Below are positions 52,957 to 61,900 of a stretch of 64,000 nucleotides of DNA, piece by piece. Origin of the DNA: Roseibium aggregatum (GTDB lineage: Bacteria; Pseudomonadota; Alphaproteobacteria; Rhizobiales; Stappiaceae); NCBI RefSeq assembly GCF_017309185.1, contig NZ_JAEKJZ010000001.1, positions 992,001-1,056,000 of the forward strand. The letters run 5' to 3'. The notes beneath the pieces were generated by a model. The model worked only from the letters and a program-made list of their open reading frames with translations, had not been told where the DNA came from and did no database searches. Made by a program: the position numbers and the translations under genes. Numbering within the stretch: the stretch's first letter is position 1; every line of letters begins with the position of its first letter.

Positions 52957-55900
52957 CCTCGGGCCCCGGCGACAGCTTGCGCGCCCGCATGGCGCAACTT
53001 CTCGACCGGGAACTGGTCGAGCGGGCAAGCGCGCGCGCGGGCGTGAGGGCCGGGGACGGCGAGATGGAGACGCCCATACCGGAAAGCGAGCCGGAATTCG
53101 GCATCGGGGACCGTCTTGCGAGGGACGTCTGGCGGATCGCAGCCGCCGCGCTTCGCATGCCGGAGGACCAACTGGATCCGCAGGAAAACCTCGCCAATCT
53201 GGGGGTCGATTCCATCGCGATTACCGAGATCATGGTGCAGATCTCGCGGCACTATGGAATCTCGGTCGCACCGACGACCTTTTTCGAGGCGAAACACCTC
53301 GACGATCTGAGTACGATTCTTCTGGAGCGCTACGGCTCGCCGATCGAGGCGCATTATGCCGCGAAAGACACTCAGGCGGAGGTGCGGCCGGACCCTGAGC
53401 CGATGGCCCCGGATGAGATCGTACCGGTCAGGGACGATCCCGTTCAGCCCGAAGAGGTGAGCCGGGAAGAAAGCTGGATGCGCCGCCATCGGGCTGCCTC
53501 CGCCAGACCCACATTCAAGGCCGAGACAGCGGCTAAATCGGCAGCTCGGAAGAGCCCGCCTGCTCAGCCTCAAGGAGCGGGAAAGCCTCAACATCAGGAC
53601 AAACGGGACGAGGCTGCCCCCATCGCCATCGTGTCGATGGAGGGCATGTTCCCGCAAAGTCCGGATCTGGAGGCGTTCGAGGCGCATCTGGCCGGGGGTG
53701 ACGATTGCATCGAGGAGATCCCGCCGGAGCGCTGGGATTGGCGCAAGGTCTTTGGCGATCCAAAGAAAGGTGCCTTCACGGACGTCAAATATGGCGGTTT
53801 CGTACCGGGCGCCGACCGGTTCGATGCGGGCTTTTTCAACATTTCGCCGCGCGAAGCGGAACTGATGGACCCGCAGCACCGGCTGTTTATGGAATGCGTC
53901 TGGCACCTGATCGAAAAAGGCGGCTACGCGCCGGGATCCCTGGCCGGCAGGAAAATCGGTCTCTTTTTAGGTATCAACCTGCTCGACTACACCGACATGG
54001 TCAATCGCGCCGGGATCATGGATGCCCAGCAGCTGACCGGTCTCGGGCACGCTTTCTGCCCGAACCGTTTGTCCTTCCTCCTTGATATTCACGGACCGAG
54101 CGAGGTGGTGGACACGGCCTGTTCCAGTTCGCTGGTGGCGATCCATCGCGGCGTGATGAGCATCCGCCACGAAGGCTGCGAGATGGCGATCGCCGGCGGC
54201 TCGAACCTGATGCTGTCGCCCACGCAGCACATCATGTTCTCCAAGGTTGGCATGATCACACCGGACGGGCGCTGCAAGACCTTCTCGAAGGAGGCCAACG
54301 GCTATGCCCGCGCCGACGGTGTGGGCGCCGTGCTCCTCAAGCGGCTCGATCTCGCCGAGCGCGACGGCGATCCGATCCTGGGGGTCATCAAGGGCTCGGT
54401 GGAGCATCACGGCGGCGGCGCGACCTCGCTGACGGCGCCGAACCCCAAGGCTCAGGCTCGCCTGATCGTCGAGGCGCACCGGCAGGCCGGTGTGGATCCG
54501 CGCTCGATCGGGTTGATCGAGTGCCACGGCACCGGAACGCCGCTCGGCGATCCGATCGAGATCGAAGGCCTGAAACTGGCGTTTCAGGAGCTTTATCGGG
54601 ACTGGAAGCTTAATCCGCCGGAAGAACCCGCCATCGGCCTCGGTTCGGTGAAATCCAATATCGGTCATGCGGAAACGGCCGCCGGTGTCGCCGGTCTGAT
54701 CAAGGTCCTGCTCGCCATGAAAAGCGGGACGCTTTACCGGACGCTTCACTGCGAAGAGCCCAATCCGCTTCTGGAGCTTTCGGCAAGCCCCTTCTATCTG
54801 CTGCAGCAGTCCGCCCCCTGGAAACGGCGGCAGATCGACGGCAGAGACCAGCCGCTGCGGGCGGGCTTGAGTTCGTTCGGCGCGGGCGGCGCCAACGTGC
54901 ATCTGGTGATCGAGGAATACAGTTCTGCGGAGAGGAAACCCTCATCGGTGGTGCGTTCCCCCGTCGTGGTTCCGGTCTCCGCGAAAAACGAAAAGGCCTT
55001 GAGCGAAGCCGTGGCGCAGCTAAGGCAGGCTGTGGAAACCGCCGATCTCGCCGAAATGGCCTGCACGCTCCAGACCGGCCGGGACGCCATGCGCTTCCGC
55101 GCTGCCTTCGTCACGGCGGATCGTGAAGACCTGATCGGACGCATGGACGCCTTTCTTGCCGGTGACGGCAGCGCGGCAATGACGGGGGCCGTTCCGCCCG
55201 GACGCAAGGAAAGGTCTGATCCACTCGACCCGACCGGCCGGGAAGCGGCGGATCTGGCAAACCACTGGACCTCCGGCGGAGATGTTGATTGGGCTGCACT
55301 CTATGGAGACGACCAACCCCGGCGCATTGCTTTGCCGGGCTACGCGTTCCAGCGGAAGCGCTACTGGTTGCCCGAAACGGAGACCGCTTCCGCTCCTCAG
55401 GCTGGCTCGCTGTCGCCTCGGCAGGAGCACCCCGGGACATACCGTCTGCCCCTCACCGGGGATGAAGTCTTTCTGGCTGACCACAAGGTCGCCGGAGCGC
55501 CGGTTCTGCCCGGCGTCGCCTATCTGGAACTGGTCCGCGCGGCGGCGGAACAGGAGGGTATCGCGAACCCCTTGATCCGCCAGGTCGTCTGGATGGCCCC
55601 GCTGAAGGTCGAGCGGCCTGTCGAAGTCGCCTGCGACCTAAGCCGTCTAGATGACGGCGGTGCGCGCGCCGAAATCTTTACGCTCAGGGACAATGGCGAG
55701 CGCTTGTTACACGCGCAAATGCGGATCGCTGAACAGGGTGACCGGAACCGCGGAAGCGTCGATCTGGCGGCTCTGCAAGAAGCTCCCGCGCGTCATTTCG
55801 CAAGCCCCGCGATCTATTCGGTCTTCGACGGTATGGGGCTGGTCTACGGTCCGGGACATCGGGTTATTTCGGACCTTGCTGTAAAGTCCGGCGCCGGAGG

Positions 55901-58900
55901 CCCGGAGGTTCTGGCCCGGCTGGATCTGCCGCACTTCCTGGAGGCCACGCTCCAAGGCTTCAGCCTGCACCCGAGCCTGCTCGACGGGGCCTTGCAGTCC
56001 GCCATCGGTCTGGCCCTCGATGCGGAAGGCAGGGCACCGCAAACCGCAGCCCTGCCGTTTTCCATCGAGGCTGTCGAAATTCTGGGGCCATGTGAGCAAT
56101 GCCTGTGGGCCCATGTCCGGGCTGGCGAGGCGGCCGGTCCCGGCATGCGCAGGATGGATATCGATCTGATCGCCGGCGACGGCAGCATCCGGGTCACGCT
56201 GCGGGGCTTCACAACGCGGGCGTTTGAGCAGGCCGGCGAAGCGGATATCCTGCGGTTCCAACCCGAATGGAGGCCTCTGAAGAGTGCTGGTACTCCTGAA
56301 AAGCCAGGCCGCAAGATCGTCTGTCTGACTGACGGAACGGTGGCAGCGGATGATCTGCGGCAAGTCCTTCCGGAGCACGATATCCGCGTGCTTGAGGATG
56401 ACAGCAACGCGCCGCTCGACCGGCGGTATCTGAGCCTCGCCGGTCAGGTCATGGAACTCGCTCAAGCCGAACTCTCGTCCGGGCCGGTTTCGATCCAGTT
56501 GGTACTTGAGGGCGAACCGGGAAGGACTCCTCTTGCGGGGCTCTGCGCCATGTTCCGGAGCATTTCCCGCGAGCATCCGAAAATCGGCGGTCAGGTTCTT
56601 TCCTTTGCCTCGGGGACCGGTGCTGCGGATTTGGCGGATCACTTGCGCAAGGCGGACGCCGCGCCCTCCGGGGCCTGTCTGAAACCGGACGGAAACGATC
56701 TCCTGATGGAGGTCTGGGACCCTTCAATGTCCCAACCGGTCCAGGCCTCAAAGCCCTGGAAGTCCGGCGGTGTCTATCTCATCACCGGGGGCACGGGTGC
56801 CCTTGGACGGCTGCTCGCGGGCGAAATCCTTGGGACGACGCCCGGCGCCACCGTCGTTCTGGCGAGCCGGACCGCGCCGGATGCGCCCGGTTCAGATTGG
56901 ATCGCGGCGACACCCGATCTGCATCATCAGACCGCCGACCTGTCGGACAAAGACGCCGTTGTCCGGCTGGTTGAGGAGATCCGCCGGGAGCACGGCAAGC
57001 TGGACGGCGTCATCCATGCCGCCGGGGTGACACGGGACGAAGCCTTCGTCCGCAAGACATCGGAGCAGCTTGCCGCCGTGCTCGCGCCCAAGGTTTCCGG
57101 AGCGGTCGCCCTGGACAAGGCTATCGGTGACGCACCGCTCGATTTTTTCGTGTTCTATTCCTCGATTTCCGGCGTGACCGGCAACACGGGCCAGGCCGAT
57201 TACGCGGCTGCCAACAGTTTCCTCGACGGCTTTGCCGAAGCCCGCGAGGCCCGGCGGCGCGGCGGTCTGTGTCACGGCCGGACCGTCTCCATCGCCTGGC
57301 CGTTCTGGAAAGACGGCGGCATGGCGCTCGACGGCGCGCAGGAAGACCTGATGCGCCGGACGACCGGCCTTGTGCCGATGGACACCCGCACGGGCATCAA
57401 TGCTCTTTACACAGCCCTTGCCGGAGACGCTGCGCGGGTTCTGATTACAAGCGGCAACGCAGACCGCATCCGCCGCTTCGTCGGTGGCGTTTTTGAGCGG
57501 ACAGAAGCCCCCGGCAGTCCCCAGCTATCCACCACTGTACAGCCGGATACCGCGCGATCCGCCAACCTGCAGCGCCGTGTTTTGGCAAGCCTGGTCGAGG
57601 CGGCGAGCGCTCAGCTCAAGGTCTCCGGCGACGATCTCGATCCGGATGTGGAACTCACGGAATACGGGTTCGATTCCATCGGCTTCACCCAATTCGCCAA
57701 CCGCCTGAACGATCTCTTCGGACTGGAACTGACGCCCACGCTGTTTTTCGAATATCCGACGCTCGAGGGTCTGGCCGGATACCTTAGCGAGGCGGAAAAT
57801 GCCGCGATGATCGCGGCTCTGGGCGGCGAGCCGGAAACCGAAGAAGCTTCGCTCGAAGCAGGCCCGCCGCAATATACGTTTCCTCTGGCCGAACCGCCGA
57901 AGAGCCAAGCGTTCGCGGAGCCGCAAGGCGTGACTGAGGCTTCGGGGCCTCGAAACGACCTCGTCGCCATCGTTGGCATGAGCGGACAGTTTCCCGGCGC
58001 GCCGGACGTTGAGGCGTTCTGGGATGTTCTGAAAGAAGGCCGGAACACCATTTCGGAAGTACCGCCGGAGCGCTGGGACTGGCGGGATTACTGGGGCGAT
58101 CCCCTGTCGGAACCCGGCAAGGGCAATGTCAAATGGGGCGGTTTCATCGAGGACATCGAAGCCTTCGATGCCCCTTTCTTCGGAGTGTCCGCTCCAGAGG
58201 CGAGGATGATGGACCCGCAGCAGCGGTTGCTCCTCACCGAAGCCTGGCGGGTGATGGAGGATGCCGGCTACGCGCCGTCGGCGCTTGCGGGCTCGAAGAC
58301 CGGTGTCTTCATCGGCACGGCGGATACGGGTTACAGCCGGCTGATCGCCGAGGCGGGTGTCAAGGTCGAGGGCTATTCGATGACCGGCCTGGCACCGTCG
58401 CTCGGGCCCAACCGGATCAGCTATTTCTACGACTTCCATGGCCCGAGCGTCGCCGTCGAGACGGCCTGCTCCAGTGCACTTATCGCGGTTCACCGGGCGG
58501 TCGAGGCAATCCGTTCCGGGCACTGCACGGCGGCGATTGCCGGCGGCATCAACGCGTTGCTGTTGCCCGAGGCCTTTGTCGGCTTTTCCAAGGCCGGCAT
58601 GCTGTCGCCGGAAGGACGCTGCAAGCCGTTCTCGTCAAAGGCGGACGGCTACGCGCGCGGCGAAGGTGTCGGTCTTGTCTTCCTGAAGCTATTGGCCGAC
58701 GCGGAGCGGGATGGCGACACCATTCTGGCGGTGATCCGGGGGAGCGCCGAGAACCACGGCGGCCATGCCGCCTCGCTGACAGCACCCAACCCGAAGGCCC
58801 AGGCCGATCTGATCCGCACTGCCTATGAGCGCTCGGGTATCGATCCACGCACGGTCGGCTATATCGAGGCGCATGGGACGGGAACGCCGCTAGGAGATCC

Positions 58901-61900
58901 GATAGAGATCGAGGCGCTGACCGCCGCCTTTGCCGATCTTGATCGCGAGGCCCAATCGACCCTCGGACCGGCGCCCGCGCAAAGCTGTGCCATCGGCTCT
59001 GTAAAGTCGAACATCGGCCATCTGGAACTCGCCGCCGGCATTGCCGGGCTGATCAAGGTTCTGCTCCAGATACGACATGGCGAGATCGCCCGCTCGCTCT
59101 TCAGCGAGGATCTCAACCCCTACCTGAAACTGAAGGGCAGTCCGTTCCACGTCGCGCAAAAGGCGGAGACATGGAACCGCGCAACCGACGCGCAAGGCAC
59201 TCTTCTGCCGCGCCGCGCCGGGGTCAGCAGCTTCGGCTTCGGCGGAACCAACGCGCATGTGGTTCTGCAGGAATATCTTTCGCCGGACCCTTCGGTCGCG
59301 CAATCTCCGCCCCATGACGATCTCGAACTGATCGTGCTCTCCGCGAAGTCGGAAGCCCAGCTCAAGGAAATGGCAGCGCGGCTGGAAAGCTACCTGTCGA
59401 GGCCCGATCTTGACGCGGATCTCGCGGATATCGCCTTCACGCTTCAGACCGCCCGTGCGCCGATGGAACACCGTCTGGCGTTTCCGGCGCGCTCCATCGC
59501 GGAACTCTCGGACCGGCTCAAGGCCTACCACACAGGTGCCAACGGTCCCGGCATCCAGTCGGGCACCGTCAAGTCCGGCCGCAAGGCGATTTCGGTGCTG
59601 GAAAGCGACGGTCCCTTGCGCGAGGCGGCAGCCGGACTTGTGGAGCGGGGCCGAGCGGACGACCTGCTGGCGCTCTGGACCGGTGGCCTGAGCGTCGACT
59701 GGACTTCCGTACGCAAAGGACGTACAGGCAAGCGCATCCCGCTGCCTGGCTATCCCTTTGCCAAAACGCATTACTGGGTTGGAGCGGTACCGCCGGCATC
59801 AACCGAAAAGGCAAGCGGAAGCGATGCGGTCCTGACCGTTCAGGTCGACGGGTCGGAGAGCTACCTGCGCGATCATAAGGTCAATGGCGTCAAGGTGCTG
59901 CCGGGGGTGATGTCCTTCGAACTCTTGCGCCGGGCGCTGGAAGGCACGGATTTCGGATCGGGTGCCTTCGAGCTCGCCGGCCACACCTGGACCGGCGCGG
60001 TGTCCGTCGAAACAGGGCCCCGGCAGCTTCAGATCTCGCTGAAAAAGGGAGCGGGCGAAGACCTTCGCTACGCCATCGAGACGACAGAAGGGGGAGGGAC
60101 CATCCGGCACGCCGAAGGCGTCGCGCGGCGCCTAAAGGATAGCCAGGCACCGAAAATCGACCTTGAGGCTGTGAGGAGCGCTACGAAGACCGGGATTGAC
60201 GCCGCGACGCTCTATCGCGGTTTTGAGGACCTGGGACTTGGCTACGGCCCGGCGCAACGGGCGATAACGGGTCTGTGGCGGGGGCAGGGGCTGGCTCTGG
60301 CCCGGCTGGAGCTTCCGGTGGAGGCGGACACCGGGCTGAAGCTCCATCCCTCGATCCTCGACGGCGCTCTGCAGGCGGTCTTCGGTCTGCCTTCAGGCGA
60401 AGCGGCCGAACCGGCGTTGCCCTATTCCGCGCGCAGGGTTGCCGTTTACGGCGCAACGGCTGCCCAAATGTGGGCCGTCGTGCGCACCGGTGACAGAGGC
60501 ACGGCCATCGATCTGACCGATGATCTGGGGAACGTGGTCGTCCGTTTTGAGGATTTCACGGTTCGCCGGGTGCCGGCACCTGCCCGTGCTTCGAAAGAAG
60601 ACAGGCCTCCGGTCGTGCAAGTGAGTGAGGCGGAGCGGCTGGAACGGACGCTTGCCGTGGTTACAGGTGTCGCTGCGCGAACGCTGGAAGTCGATCCAAC
60701 CACCCTGGACGCGGACACCGAACTCGGCGATTTCGGCTTCGACTCCGTCAGCATGACGGCCTTCGCCTCGCGGATCAATTCGGAGCTTGGCCTCGCGCTG
60801 ACGCCCGCGGATTTCTTCGAATTCGCGACGCTGGCCCGCCTTGCGGAGCATGTTTCGGGCGACCTGAGTGACGAACAGTTGGGGTTTTCCTCTCAGGACC
60901 GCTCGCCTCCAACCGACGGCGAGACGCTCTCCGTCGCTCCAGAGCAGCCGGTTCCGGCCGCTCCGCGCGCTCACTCGGCCTCGCTGGACGACGACCCGAT
61001 TGCGCTCGTCGGCCTGAGCTGCCGCTTTCCGATGGCGGAGGATGCCGACGCCTTCTGGTCCAATCTGGTCACCGGTCGCGATTGCATCAGCCGCATTCCC
61101 GAAGACCGCTGGTCCTGGCAGGAGCTTGACGGCGACCCGAGGCAGGAGCCCAACAAGACCAATATCCATTGGGGTGGTTTCATCGACGGCGTTTTCGACT
61201 TCGACCCGCTGTTCTTCGGCATTTCGCCGCGCGAAGCCCGGCTGATGGACCCGCAGCAGCGCCTGATGCTGACCCATGCCTGGAAGGCCATCGAGGACGC
61301 GGGCCATTCGCCGCAAAGCCTCGCGGGCAAGAAGGTCGGTGTCTTTGCCGGAACCTCGTCGAGCGGCTACCGGGAAATGATCGGCGAGGACAGCGGCGGC
61401 GAAGGCTATGTCGCCACCGGCGCGGTTCCCTCCGTCGGGCCGAACCGGATCAGCTACCTTCTCGATCTGCACGGACCGAGCGAGCCTGTCGAAACCGCCT
61501 GTTCCAGTTCGCTGGTCGCCCTGCACCGGGCGGTGCAGGCGATCAGGGCCGGGGACTGCGACATGGCGCTGGTCGGCGGCGTCAACACGATCATCACGCC
61601 GGAAGCGCATATCAATTTCGCCAAGGCGGGCATGCTTTCGGCCGACGGCCGCTGCAAGACGTTTTCCGCGCAAGCCAATGGCTACGTGCGTGGCGAGGGC
61701 GCCGGCATGCTCTTTGTCCGGAGGCTTTCAGACGCGGAACGCGACGGCGACCCTATCCAGGCGGTGGTGCGGGGCACGGCCATCAATCACGGCGGCCACG
61801 CCAATTCCCTGACGGCGCCGAACACCCAGGCCCAGGCCGACCTGCTGAAGACGGCCTATGCCAATGCGGACATCGACCCGCGCACGGTCGGCTATGTCGA

